Positions 39,141-49,598 of a DNA stretch of 64,000 nt are shown here, one piece after another. Both the position numbers and the translations under genes were made by a program. The notes beneath the pieces were generated by a model that saw only the letters and a list, made by a program, of their open reading frames with translations, made no database searches and was not told the origin of the DNA. The number at the start of each line of letters is the position of its first letter. Positions within the stretch are counted from its first letter, which is position 1. The DNA comes from Corylus avellana (Eukaryota > Streptophyta > Magnoliopsida > Fagales > Betulaceae). The stretch covers positions 25,283,049 to 25,347,048 of the forward strand of contig NC_081544.1 in assembly GCF_901000735.1 (NCBI RefSeq), written 5' to 3'.

Positions 39141-39483
39141 TGGTTAAATTTACTTTATCTCCGAAGTAAGGTTTTTTAATTCGAATTCTAATGTTTAAAA
39201 ATTAATAATGTACTCTTCTAATATTTCAAAAAATTTCAATTCAAACCCCCAATTACTAATTTTCGTCTAATTGAACAGAAATTAAAAAAAAAAAAAAAAA
39301 AAGCATTGAAGATAATTATTAATTACGTATTTTTATAGATTTTCGTCTAATTTGACAAAAATTAGTAACAGAAAGTCTGAATTGAAAGTTTTTGAAACAT
39401 TAGGGGTAGATTGCCAATTTTTAAATATTAGAGTTTGAATTGAAAAACCCTACAATTTAATGATAGTAAAGTGAATTTAACCC
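39141..39483. mobile_element. MULE-type MITE with perfect 9-bp target duplication
   Basis: Flanked by TAAAAAAGA at 39132-39140 and 39484-39492. Ends are inverted repeats: tggttaaatttactttatc at the left, gatagtaaagtgaatttaac at the right. The arms continue as an imperfect foldback around a poly-A loop near 39285-39302. Length 343 bp, no coding capacity. A 9-bp duplication is the usual signature of Mutator-like elements. Confidence 0.75.
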
Positions 39484-39744
39484 TAAAAAAGAATTTGTTG
39501 GATTTTGTTAAAATCTTTCCAAATGCATCCGTATTTGTATGTATATTTCGAATATATTATACTATCAGAGACTCGGAAGTCGGAAGTCGGAAGTCGGAAG
39601 TAATAGTAATTCTTTATAGAATATAACAAAAAATATTTCCGCGATATCTCACTTTAATTTTTGATTGCCCACCGGCACGAGCAATATAACCAGTAACCTT
39701 GCCTAGTGACCATCAAGAAATAGAGATGAAATCGCCTGCAACCC

Positions 39745-39850
39745 AACCCATAAACACAAAGCACATTTACCTGCCACGTGGCAAAGAAAATTACCCAACC
39801 ATAAACACGAGGCGCATATACCTGCCACGTAGCACAAAAAAAAAATTCTC
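39745..39850 (+). promoter_or_regulatory. Tandem ~53-bp repeat with ACGT boxes upstream of pseudogene
   Basis: Two units share 'acccaac-cataaacac' and 'cctgccacgt.gca'. The first contains the G-box CCACGTGG (39774-39781); the second has CCACGTAG. They lie about 120-220 bp before the pseudogene ATG. The intact paralogue also has a CACGTG (47355-47360) about 275 bp before its ATG. Confidence 0.5.
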
Positions 39851-41522
39851 CGAGAAAAGCCAATAGTGTAAGCTATAGGATGTTTACATAAACCACAGGA
39901 TATAAATTCCCCACAAATAATAGAGATGTTGAGGAAACAACAAAACCTTAAACCCAATGCAACAATGGCCTCTGCTGGATGGCTCCTAGGCCCACCAGCC
40001 GTTGGAGATCGCTCTTCCGCACAAAACGCTGCTGTAGGCTCATAGTCTCCCGACTCCACGATTTCCATCTCACCGACGGTTATGCCCATGGAACCCACTA
40101 TACCATCCACAACCCCACCTTTGAGGGGAAACCACCGATGGGTCTGACGGAGAACTCCTCCCCGGCGTTTTTCTCGACCGGAAACCCCTGCCTGGACTTC
40201 TTCTTTCACGTGGTGCCGGATACCCAGTCGCAGGATCTGATCCAACGGCTCCAACTGGCCTGGGCCCACAACTCCCTGACCACCCTGAAACTGATTTTCA
40301 ATCTGAGGGGTGTGAGAGGCATCGGGAAGTTCGATAAAGAAGGGTTTTACACCGCTGCTTTTTGGCTCTACAAAACCCACCCTAAAACCCTGGCTCTCAA
40401 TGTCAAGGCACTTGCCGATTTTTGGTATCTCAAAGACTTGCCCGAGATTCTCTATCGGCTTCTTGAAGGCCCCAATGTCCGAGTACCTGCAAAGGTAGCC
40501 TCATTGAAGAGGAAAACGACGAAAAGAATTTCACTCTGCAGAAGGTGAATGTTTTTCGGGAAAAAGAATTCTGATAAATTTAAGAGAGAAGGTAGTATGG
40601 GGAAGAGGATGGTCACTTCGGAGGATGACAAGCAAAGGATATTGGAGTGTGTGGATAAGGAGAAAGCTAGGGAATTGAGGAAAGAGAGGGAGATTTCTAA
40701 GGCTGCTAAGGCTTTGGATAGGTATAACAACAACTCTGATTACCGGTTCCTTTTTGATTCTGTTAGCGATGTGTTCGCAGAGCTTTTGAAATTGGATTTG
40801 GCTTTCTTGAGTCGTGGGGAGGTTGGTAAGATTAGTTTTGCTAGGAAATAGTGTCCGACGATTGATTCGTCGTACGATTAGTCGTTGTTGATCTGCGAAG
40901 GGATTGCAAGGCGGATTTTCCCGAGAGAGTGTGAGAAAGAGTATGAGGAAATCGAGGAGGTGTATTATGTGGACAAGGTTAGAGATAGGTTGCGGAAACA
41001 AGTTCTTGGTCCATTGCATAAGGCATTGGAGCTGCGGGAGGTCTACATGAACACCAATAAGTGGAGCGCGTTGCCGTATAAGAGGGTTCCTTCGGTAGCC
41101 ATGAATACTTACAAGGAGCTGTTTACGAAGCACGACAAGGAGAGGTTTGAGGAATATCTTGAGAAAGCCATTGAGAGTAGGACGGCAAAGATTGCCGCTG
41201 GGGCATTGCTTCTCCACCAGATTATCTAGTCCCTGAATGATGGGGATGGTGGGAAGGTGGTGGAGCTTCAGTGGGAAAGAATGGTAGGTGATGTTGCCAA
41301 GAAAGGGAAGCTCAAGAATTGCATTGTGGTTTGTGATGTTTTCTCGAGTATGGATGGAACTCCGATGGAGGTGGTGTTGGGGCTTTTAGTTTCGGAGCTC
41401 AGTGAAGAGCCTTGGAAGGGGAAAGTGATCATGTTTAGTTCGAATCCAGAGCTTCACTTTATTAAAGGAGATACTCTTCTTGCCAAGACTCAAGTCATAA
41501 GGACGATGCAGTGGAAGCATTG

Positions 41523-41832
41523 TGTTGAAATATATATAGAATATAAAATACTAAAATATGAAAGAGAAAGAAAAGAGAGTGGAAGCGGAGAGAGACGTAT
41601 GGGCTACATCCTGTATATTCACTATATCAAACAATATTACATAACTCTCTTTTTATAGAGAGACAATGAGTAGTGATAAAAAAACTCTAAAGCAGATCTA
41701 AGTTAATTAAGGAAGAAAATAAACCTTACAAGGAAATATAATACCAGAGAATAATATTCTAACATAAAGAGAAATAACTTATTAAGAAAAATATTAATAA
41801 ACCTAATTTAGAAAATATAAAATATTCCAACA
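41523..41832 (-). repeat. LTR of TRIM (3' LTR on minus strand)
   Basis: 310 bp. Differs from the partner LTR by scattered substitutions and by lacking a 41-bp duplication. Confidence 0.9.
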
Positions 41833-42397
41833 TCCTACCTCAAACTCAAGGTGTAAGCTTGAGTTTGGAAAAGATAATAAATTAAAGTCATTCAAAGTTG
41901 ATGGTTGGATCTAGACAATGCCAACGAGAAAGGCTAAAAGTGATGGTTGAAGAAATATTGGAGAGCGGAGACAAGCCACTAAAAGAATTTGGTTTAGGGC
42001 CAAACCGCAACTGACAATGATGGTCGGAGAATGAAAACTAGCCGTTAATCCTGTGAAGGGCCAAACCACATTGTGCTAGGATTCGCCAACAAGAAAGACG
42101 AGAAAGGCTGAAAGTGACGGCCGGAGAAATATCGGAGAATGGAGACAAGCCGTTAAAAGAATCGGGTGAAGGGCCAAGCCGCAATTGTAAATGAGGCTGG
42201 ACAATGGAAACTAGCTGTTAAAAAAAAAAAAAAAATCCTATAAATGGCCAAACTGCATTGTGCCAAGATTCGCCAATGAATAAAGCCGTGGATCACAACA
42301 AAATTGGAAGTTCGTCATAAGAGAATTAATGCTAGAAAACACCAATGTCATAAGACTTTTATTGAAAGCCACAAACAGAAACGTGACTTTGATACCA

Positions 42398-42748
42398 TGT
42401 TGAAATATATATAGAATATAAAATACTAAAATATGAAAGAGAAAGAAAAGAGAGAAGAAGCGGAGAGAGACGTATGGGCTACAAAGAGAAGAGAGCGGAA
42501 GCGAAGAGAGATGTATGGGCTACATCTTGTATATTCACTGTATCAAACAATATTACATAACTCTCTATTTATAGAGAGACAATGAGTAGTGATCAAGAAA
42601 CCCTAAAGTTGATCTAAGCTAATTAAGGAAGAAAATCAACCTTACAAAGAAATATAATAACAGAGAATAATATTCTAACATAAAGAAAAATAACTTATTA
42701 AGGAAAATATTAATAAACCTAATTTAGAAAATATAAAATATTCCAACA
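42398..42748 (-). repeat. LTR of TRIM (5' LTR on minus strand)
   Basis: 351 bp. The 41-bp excess comes from a tandem duplication of the 'agagaagagagcggaagcg ... gtatgggctac' segment near 42470-42523. Confidence 0.9.
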
Positions 42749-43185
42749 CTTTGAAAAAGTTTTTGATCAAATCTTGCAAGTTGTGGTTGAGGGCAAGCTG
42801 ACCAAAGACCAAATGATCAAGAGGGTGTTTGTTTTCAATGATATGGATTTTGATAATGTGTCTGGTCTGGCCCAGTTTGGGCAGCGTCATTATTACGCCA
42901 GGTATGGGCACAATTTGAACATATGGGAAACAAATTATGAAGTTATTCAGAGGAGGTTCTGGGAGAAAGGATACAAGAGGGTGTCGGAGATTGTTTTTTG
43001 GAACCTTAGGCATCCGTCTACATGCAATTCCGGTGGTTAAGAGGCAGAGTGGGGTGGCACTTGTGAGTGGGTTTTCAAAGAATATGTTGAATATGTTCTT
43101 GGATGGTGCGATTACGAATCCTGAGGATGTGATGGAATTAGCATTCTCTGGTGAAGAATAGAATAAACTTGCTGTGTATGATTGA

Positions 43186-43592
43186 TACATAGATTGAGTC
43201 AGCTTCAGCTTTTGCAGGCCGATTCGCTCATGGCATTTTCTTTTATGTTGCTTTTCTTTCTTTGCCTTGGGATCAAGTTCTCTAACGGAATCTTCGAAGT
43301 TAATGCCTTCCACTACATATATATATATATAGACTTTAAAAATATGTTCTAATGGAGGAAATTCTAATGGAAGCTAGGGAAGACGCTATTCTTAATAATA
43401 TGTTTGAGTTCGGTTGGTGCGTATTTATGTTCAAGAATTTGCTACCTCAACGATTTTCTTCATGGCTAAGTTGTGAAGGGACTTCTTGTTCAGCAATGAG
43501 GTTCTTGCAAAATAAAAGCAAGGTTAGATGGTTTTCGGTTGATGCCGAAAACTCTCCAATACTTCTTTATTTTTGGATAAAAAAGACAAGCC
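43186..43592. other. DNA between pseudogene and hAT fragment
   Basis: Pseudogene 3' flank with a short (TA)n tract at 43317-43331. The frame 43352-43654 (about 100 codons) has no recognised domain and runs into the repeat that follows. Not called as a gene. Confidence 0.45.
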
Positions 43593-44141
43593 GCTCGCGA
43601 GTGAGCTCGGGCTCGGCTCGCATAAGCTCGGCTTATGCTCGACTCAAATATTAAATGAAGCATTTTGTGAACATAAATCCTGGCTTGAATATTAAACGAA
43701 GCTAGCTCGGTTCGACTCGGCTAAGCTCGTCAGCGGCTCGTATAAAGTTCAAATTGGTAGTTATTCACATAATTCCTCATATTAATATTAAAAATTGATT
43801 TTTCTTTTTCTTTTTTTCTAATAGCATCATTTTATTATAAAATGATGCATATCATCTCTCTTCAAAACCAAATGCCTTGCTATATTGATTCGAGCTCTAT
43901 AGTCCGCTAGCCAGACTAAGCAAATGCTCATATGCAAGCTCGCTTCTTGAGCCGTTTAAGAATACGTGAAGTTTAAATTTATAATAAAAAAATAAATTAA
44001 TAAATTAAATTAAATATAAGAGCTCAAGCTCGATTTTTTTGCTAGTCCTTAGGCTCGGCTCGGCTCGAGCTCGAGTAAAATTTAAATAAGCCGAGCCCAA
44101 ACAAGGGAAGCTCGCTCAAACTCGGCTCGTTTACACCCCTA
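43593..44141. mobile_element. hAT-like element fragment with GCTCGGCTCG repeats
   Basis: The right end reads ctcggctcgtttacacccct and then a, the reverse complement of TAGGGGTGTAAACGAGCCGAG-type hAT termini. Subterminal gctcggctcg/cgagctcgag repeats are present at both sides (43595-43740 and 44020-44130) around an AT-rich middle. The left TIR is missing or decayed, and no 8-bp duplication was found. Same terminal style (TAGGGGTG) as the hAT at 27293 but with a different subterminal repeat. Confidence 0.6.
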
Positions 44142-44444
44142 CCCACCACACTTATTTTCTTGGTAACTATTATATTTATTTAATGCCCACAGCACCCCAA
44201 CGCCGCCCGCCACGTTCCCTTCTAACCACCACGAGCTGGCGTGTGAATCTCTTGTGTCGGTGCGTGAGATTCACTTGCCGGAGTGTCTTTCTCACGCTCC
44301 GGTCAATACGTTCTCCCTCCGGTGTTTCGGCCGCTGTTGATGTTCTTCAGTCGTTTTTGTTGTTATTTTGTATTTAGTATTTTGTATTATTTATTTATTT
44401 TTTTGTATTTTCAGTAATTTTGTTGTATTTTGTTTTGGGTTTAT
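44142..44444. other. Interval without clear gene
   Basis: GC-richer than its neighbours at 44183-44340. A 64-codon frame (44183-44377) has no domain and ends in T-rich DNA. It may be a retroelement leader or gene scrap, now followed by a MITE and a CACTA. Confidence 0.35.
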
Positions 44445-44784
44445 GGGTCCGTTTGAGATTGTGGTTTCAATAATCGTTATTTTAAAAATTGCATTTTTGA
44501 AATTGTTACTTTTTAAAATCGCAAAGGCATTTGGTAAAATATGTTAAAAAAGTTTTTTTTTTTTTTAATCAAATATTTTTATGTGAAATAGTGATTTTGG
44601 TTTAAATTCGCGATTTTTCAAATAGCACCTCCTAACCTGCTTATAGAACTCGCATTTTTTTTTTCTTCCTATTTTAAATTAAGTGCTTAATTTTTAAATT
44701 TCAATGTCAAACGGCTTAAGTTTTGCGATATATTTTAAAAACACATATTATTCTTGCAAAATCACAATCCCAAACTCAATCTAT
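44445..44784. mobile_element. MITE, 'aaatcgca' family, member 2
   Basis: Starts gggtccgtttgagattgtgg and ends atcacaatcccaaactcaat, the inverted form. The inside shares 'aaatcgcaaaggcatttggt' and 'tttcaaatagcacc' with the other members. The CACTA at 44785 begins immediately after it. Confidence 0.7.
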
Positions 44785-46080
44785 CACTACAAAAAAAAAA
44801 AAAAAAAAAGGTTTTTGTTAACTAATTGTTTCTAACGTGTCACGCATATTGACACGTCAGAAACCTTTTTTGACGTGTGTCAAAGGTTAATAAGGCGAGT
44901 GTAAAAAATTCCAATTTTTTGACATGCCAATTTTGACACGTCAAAAATTACTGACGTGTCAGAAATTAGCACGTAGTTTTTTTTTTTTTTTTTTTTGACG
45001 TGACAGTTTCACCATGTCAATAATTTATGAACTTGTCAAAAAGTGGCACGTAAAAAAAATTATTGACGTGTTAGTTTTAAAAAAATATTTAAAAAAATCA
45101 TAATTTTTTTTTTTAAAAAAAATTTCCATAGTTTTTTTTTTTTTTTTCAATTATCATAAAAAATCATGTTTATCATCAAAAATCCAGTTGCAACTTAAAA
45201 CCCATATAAATCCCTGAAAATGTTGAACACCCATATATATCTAACTATTGAAGGAAAATTCCCAAAATCTAATCATGAATTCACTACACAAGTACTCTGA
45301 TCTCAAAACATCATGTAGAAATTCCTAAAATACTTTAAACCCCCAAATAATGTGGAAGAACAAATCTAAAAGTGGCTTAGCAAATTTAACTAGAACAAAA
45401 AAAAAAACTTCTATATAAGAGACTAATAGATCTAAAATAACTCAAATTCAAGCATTTATACCTTAAAATCCCCAAATATTTAGACCCCTTCCCTTCTCTC
45501 TCCATTTCTCTTTCTTCTTTTCACCTTTTCTCCTCTTCTCTTGCAGGTTCCTTCTCTTCTTTTCTTTTATTTTGTTTAAGCTACAAACAAGGGAGGTGGG
45601 CGTGAGAAGAAGAAGAAAAAAAAAAGAATGTATATATATAAAAGTGAGAACCGAAAGACAAGTAGAAAGAAGGAATTTGGGAGAAGAAATTAGTTGAAAG
45701 GAGAAGGAGAAAGGAAAGAAAATAAGGAAGAGATCTCATCTAGAAGAGGAAAAGAAAAAGAAAGCAAAAAAATGACTACTTATTTGAAAAGGAAGGCTGT
45801 GGGCGCATGTAGGAGGAGACAGAAAAAGAGGAGGGAAAAGGATAGAAAAAAAAAAGGGGTTCAGTTGGTCTCGCGCCTTCTCGATGAGGTTTCTTGATGT
45901 GTATACCGTAGATATGTCAATAAATTATTGACGTGTCACATGTGGCACGTCAAGAAAGTCATCATATAATTAAAACATTACATAATTTTTATTATTAATT
46001 AATAATCATATATATTTTGTTACCTAATATTAATTATTTCCAAATAAATTAAAGAATACAAATTAAGAGTGCGTGCGCAG

Positions 46081-46115
<35 letters not shown>

Positions 46116-46569
46116 AAATAAAAGCATTGCATAATTTTTATTATTAATTAATAACCATATATATTTTGTTACCTACTATTAATTAATAACTATAAATGAA
46201 AGAATATAAAGCATATATATATAATAACTATATACAGTGAAAGCATTGCATATAAGAGACAAGAGCATTAACTAGTTTTATAAAATTTTAATGGGTTTGA
46301 ATATATCTCTTAATATATGATGAGATATACCCATTATACATATACCAATTAAATTTTGTTACTTAATATAGGTACAAATAATTAATATTATTAATTAATT
46401 AATTTTTGACTTGTGAAATAATGGCACGTCAATAATTATTGACATGCGGAAATGCGCCACATCAATAAAGTTTTTATTGACGTGTCACTGTAGCCATGTC
46501 AAGAATTATCGACGTAACAAAAGTGTGTTACTGTTTGTCACGTCAAAAAACACCATGTTTTTTGTAATG
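44785..46569. mobile_element. Non-autonomous CACTA (En/Spm) element, ~1.8 kb
   Basis: Begins CACTACAAAAAA and ends TTTTTTGTAATG, one base off the perfect inverse TTTTTTGTAGTG. Both ends carry many subterminal tgacgtgtca-type palindromes (44830-45070 and 46395-46545), the usual transposase-binding arrangement of CACTA elements. Three-base flanks are tat and ttt, an imperfect duplication. The middle has a pyrimidine-rich then purine-rich tract (45480-45880); the frame 45694-45897 within it is a Lys/Arg/Glu-rich low-complexity translation. No transposase. Confidence 0.85.
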
Positions 46570-47633
46570 TTTGTTTTCCTGTATTTTGTTCATATATGGT
46601 GGTGGAGACTTCTGTTCTCATCTTTATGTTGATGCCTCTCTTCTCTTTAGTCCTAGACTCGGACTTGGACAATGCATTTATCATTTCAGTTACTTTTGGG
46701 TGGCTATTGGCTGTTGTTGTTTCTATGTGGGGGTTCAGATAAATTTGCTTTAATTTGTGCCCATTTTGCTTCTGTAACTGCCTCGTGCGACCCTTTAAGA
46801 GGATCGAGTCACTTGGTTGACCAATTTCTTAACCTTTGTATGTTTTTCTACATTGTTTTATTTCATTTTGGGTATGTTGTTGAGGAGCATACCCTTTTTT
46901 GGATATTTGGTTCCCCAATTCTCTCATCCTTTCGAATCAAGAGTGATAAGGATTATTCCTTATAACCATTTTCCTTATTCAATTAGGAAAAAAAAAAAAA
47001 AAAAACCCACAACACATAATAGTGTCAATAGTTTTTATGAAAAATATTTTACATCCAAAAAATGGTTTGTATCAAAATAAATGAGAAATTTTTTACTATG
47101 AAACAAGCAAAAGATATTTATTTCTTTATTTTAATTGCATGTAAGGCTAAAATCTTAATTTGATTTCAAAGCATGAATGGTAGATCCATTTAATGAACGC
47201 CAAAATTGAAAGAACGCCCCAAATCCTACAATGGCATTTAAATTAAATTAATTAATAGATTATTATGGTATTGGTTATAACTTATTGGTGAAGTAATAGC
47301 TTTACCTTTTTTTTATTCTTTTTGACAAAAAGAAATTGAAAATTCTATTCATATCACGTGGCACGTCATTTACGAACGTATAAACGTGTCCAACAAGAAA
47401 ATGAGATCCTGTCGCGTATAACTAACTCCAAGAGACGAAGTAACACTCGCCAATAACCACTCGCCACGTACAACGAAAAATCAATCTGAAGAAAAAAACA
47501 AAACGTGTTAATGAGCAGTTTGAGGAAACGTGTGAATACCCATATGCCTAACCACAGGGAATTAGACTCCCGCGATACTCTTCAGTTTTATAATGAGAGT
47601 CTGCGGAACCTCCACAGCGCAAACCTAAAACAA
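46570..47633. other. Upstream region of the intact DUF2828 gene
   Basis: No gene seen. Overlapping frames at 46444-47080 are T-rich translations without domains. Near the gene there is a CACGTG (47355-47360) followed by gcacgtca. The frame upstream of 47634 stays open back to 47505, but the paralogue supports the internal ATG as the start. Confidence 0.5.
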
Positions 47634-49598
47634 ATGGCATCTGCTGGACGTCTCATAGGCCCACCAGACGCACGAAACATCGCCGACTCCGCCACCGAAA
47701 TGGCCGCCATAGCCTTCCAAATCCACACATGCAACCCACCGACCTGCGATGATGCCCACAAAACGCACGCTGGAAGACCGCCTATGGGTCTGACGGAAAA
47801 CCTCTCCCCGACGTTTTTGTCCACCGGAAACGCCTGCCTGGACTTCTTCTTCCAAGTGGTGCCCGATACCCCTACGGAGGATCTGATCCGACGGCTCCAA
47901 CTGGCGTGGGCCCACGATGCACTGACCACCCTGAAACTTATATTCAATCTGAGGGGTGTGAGAGGCACTGGAAAGTCTGATAAACAAGGGTTCTACAACT
48001 CCGCCCTTTGGCTCCACAAAGCCCACCCCAAAACCCTCGCTCTCAACATCAGGGCTCTCGCCGATTTCGGGTACCTGAAGGACTTGCCCGAGATTCTTTA
48101 TAGGCTCCTTGAAGGACCCGAGGTCCGCAAACTCGCAAAGCAAGCCTGGAAGGAAAGGAGGGGAATGAAAATGTTTTCCCGGAAGAGGAATGCGAATTCC
48201 TGGAAATTTAAGAGAGGAAGTGAGGGATACAGTGGGGTTGTTTCAGAGACAGAGGAGGAGGAGCAGGAGCAGGAGGAGGAGGAGGAGGAGGAGGGTATAT
48301 TGGAGGAGAGCCGGAGCAGTGGGGTAGGTGATAAGGAGAAGGCCAGGGTTTCCAAGGCTACTAAGGCTTTGTATTGGTATAACAACGATTCGGATTATCG
48401 GTTTCTCTTCGATTGTGTTTGCGATGTGTTTGCGGAGCTTTTGAAATTGGACTTGGCGTTTTTGGGTAGTGGGGAGGTTGGTAAAATTAGTCTTGCTGGG
48501 AAATGGTGCCCGACCATCGATTCGTCGTACGACAGGTCATTGTTGATCTGCGAAGGGATTGCAAGGCGGGTTTTCCCGATAGAGGGTGAGAAAGAGTATG
48601 AGGAAATCGAAGAGGCGCATTATGTGTACAGGGTTAGAGATAGATTGCGGAAACAAGTTCTTGGTCCATTGCATAAGGCATTGCAGTTGCCGGAGGTCTA
48701 CATGAGCGCCAATGAGTGGAATGCCTTGCCGTATAACAGGGTTGCTTCGGTGGCAATGAAGACTTACAAGGGGCTGTTTACGAAGCACGATAAGGAGAGG
48801 TTTGGGGAATATCTTGAGAAGGTGAAGAGTGGGAAGGCGAAGATTGCTGCTGGGGCATTGCTTCCCCACGAGATTATCCAGTCCCTGAATGATGGGGATG
48901 GTGGGAAGGTGGCGGAGCTTCAGTGGGAAAGAATGGTTGGTGATGTTGCCAAGAAAGGGAAGCTTAAGAATTGCATTGCGGTTTGTGATGTTTCTGGGAG
49001 TATGAATGGAATTCCGATGGAGGTGTGCGTGGCGCTGGGGCTTTTAGTTTCGGAGCTCAGTGAAGAGCCGTGGAAGGGGAAAGTGATCACGTTTAGTGCA
49101 AATCCTCAGCTTCACTTGATTAAAGGAGATACTCTTCTTGCCAAGACTGAATTCATAAGAATGATGGAGTGGGGTGGTAACACAGACTTTCAGAAAGTTT
49201 TTGATCAAATCTTGAATGTTGCAGTTGAGGGCAAGTTGACAGAAGACCAACTGATCAAGAGGGTATTTGTTTTCAGTGATATGGAATTTGATCAGGCGTC
49301 TCATTGTTATGATTATGGGCATGGTAGGGAGAATTCATGGAAAACAGATTATGAAGTGATACAGAGAAAGTTCCAGGAGAAAGGATACAACAGGGTGCCG
49401 GAAATTGTGTTTTGGAACCTTAGGCACTCCCCGTCGACTCCAGTGCCTGCGAGTCAGAGTGGGGTGGCGCTTGTGAGTGGGTTTTCCAAGAATTTGTTGA
49501 CTTTGTTCTTGGAGGAAGGTGGGATCGTAAATCCTGAGGCTGTGATGAGATTAGCAATCTCTGGTGAAGAGTACAAGAAACTTGTTGTGTATGATTGA
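47634..49598 (+). CDS. DUF2828 / vWA-domain protein (UCP015417 type)
   Basis: A 654-residue single-exon protein of the plant DUF2828 family, whose members carry a von Willebrand A-like C-terminal half; no biochemical role is established. The N-terminal part (50-175: MGLTENLSPTFLSTGNACLDFFF, FNLRGVRGTGKSDKQGFY) is the conserved helical region. An acidic stretch lies at 206-220. The vWA core starts with VCDVSGSM (450-457, a DxSxS metal-site motif), with GGNTDF (514-519) and FSDMEFD (547-553) as the likely other metal-site loops. The start was chosen at MASAGRLIGPP because the pseudogene at 39965 begins the same way and the context is aaacaaATGGC. An in-frame ATG at 47505 would add 43 residues not supported by the paralogue. 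No signal peptide or membrane segment was seen, so probably soluble. Confidence 0.93.
   Translation: MASAGRLIGPPDARNIADSATEMAAIAFQIHTCNPPTCDDAHKTHAGRPPMGLTENLSPTFLSTGNACLDFFFQVVPDTPTEDLIRRLQLAWAHDALTTLKLIFNLRGVRGTGKSDKQGFYNSALWLHKAHPKTLALNIRALADFGYLKDLPEILYRLLEGPEVRKLAKQAWKERRGMKMFSRKRNANSWKFKRGSEGYSGVVSETEEEEQEQEEEEEEEGILEESRSSGVGDKEKARVSKATKALYWYNNDSDYRFLFDCVCDVFAELLKLDLAFLGSGEVGKISLAGKWCPTIDSSYDRSLLICEGIARRVFPIEGEKEYEEIEEAHYVYRVRDRLRKQVLGPLHKALQLPEVYMSANEWNALPYNRVASVAMKTYKGLFTKHDKERFGEYLEKVKSGKAKIAAGALLPHEIIQSLNDGDGGKVAELQWERMVGDVAKKGKLKNCIAVCDVSGSMNGIPMEVCVALGLLVSELSEEPWKGKVITFSANPQLHLIKGDTLLAKTEFIRMMEWGGNTDFQKVFDQILNVAVEGKLTEDQLIKRVFVFSDMEFDQASHCYDYGHGRENSWKTDYEVIQRKFQEKGYNRVPEIVFWNLRHSPSTPVPASQSGVALVSGFSKNLLTLFLEEGGIVNPEAVMRLAISGEEYKKLVVYD

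Larger units (their letters stand above)
18995..39248. repeat. Copy B of the near-identical block
   Basis: Counterpart of 985-18534. The offset is about 18000 at the left, 17985 through 5-9 kb, 19795 just after the hAT, and 19827 at the ERF gene. The match ends where copy A meets the gap, and copy B then continues into unique DNA. The 360 bp between the gap and copy B form a foldback element missing from copy A. Small differences include a 32-bp insertion near 30994 and longer (TA)n tracts near 21780. Confidence 0.95.
41523..42748 (-). mobile_element. TRIM (miniature LTR retrotransposon) in pseudogene
   Basis: Two LTRs (41523-41832 and 42398-42748) begin TGTTGAAATATATATAGAAT and end TATTCCAACA, so each has TG..CA ends with a TGTTG/CAACA inverted repeat. 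Next to the right LTR, 42382-42397 is the reverse complement of TGGTATCAAAGTCACG, an initiator-tRNA-Met-type primer site, so the element reads on the minus strand. By the left LTR the minus strand has a purine-rich GAGGTAGGA. The internal part is only ~565 bp, with no gag or pol. Flanks CATTG (41518-41522) and CTTTG (42749-42753) match at 4 of 5 positions. Typical of TRIMs in small size and lack of coding sequence. Confidence 0.92.
39965..43185 (+). pseudogene. DUF2828/vWA pseudogene with nested TRIM
   Basis: Paralogue of 47634-49598, starting with the same MASAG and ending with the same YD-stop. Lesions seen: a frameshift in the first 30 codons (stop TAG 40043-40045); a shift near 40520 that loses the acidic stretch; in-frame TAG at 40849-40851 (Trp291 of the intact protein), 40879-40881 (Arg301) and 41227-41229 (Gln416); a 1226-bp TRIM insertion (41523-42748); another shift near 43035; and a TAG near the C-terminus. 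The metal-site motif DVSGS of the intact protein reads DVFSS here. Similarity is otherwise high over the whole length, so it died fairly recently. The frames at 39979-40548, 40549-40851, 40885-41229, 41257-41658 and 42774-43040 are its fragments. Confidence 0.92.

Noticed and set aside
45694..45897. Lys/Arg/Glu-rich 67-codon frame within the CACTA
   Set aside because: Purine-rich low-complexity tract without homology; more likely filler DNA than a transposase fragment.
47588..49322. Minus-strand frames of 92-172 codons over the DUF2828 gene
   Set aside because: Antisense shadows of a 654-codon conserved frame.
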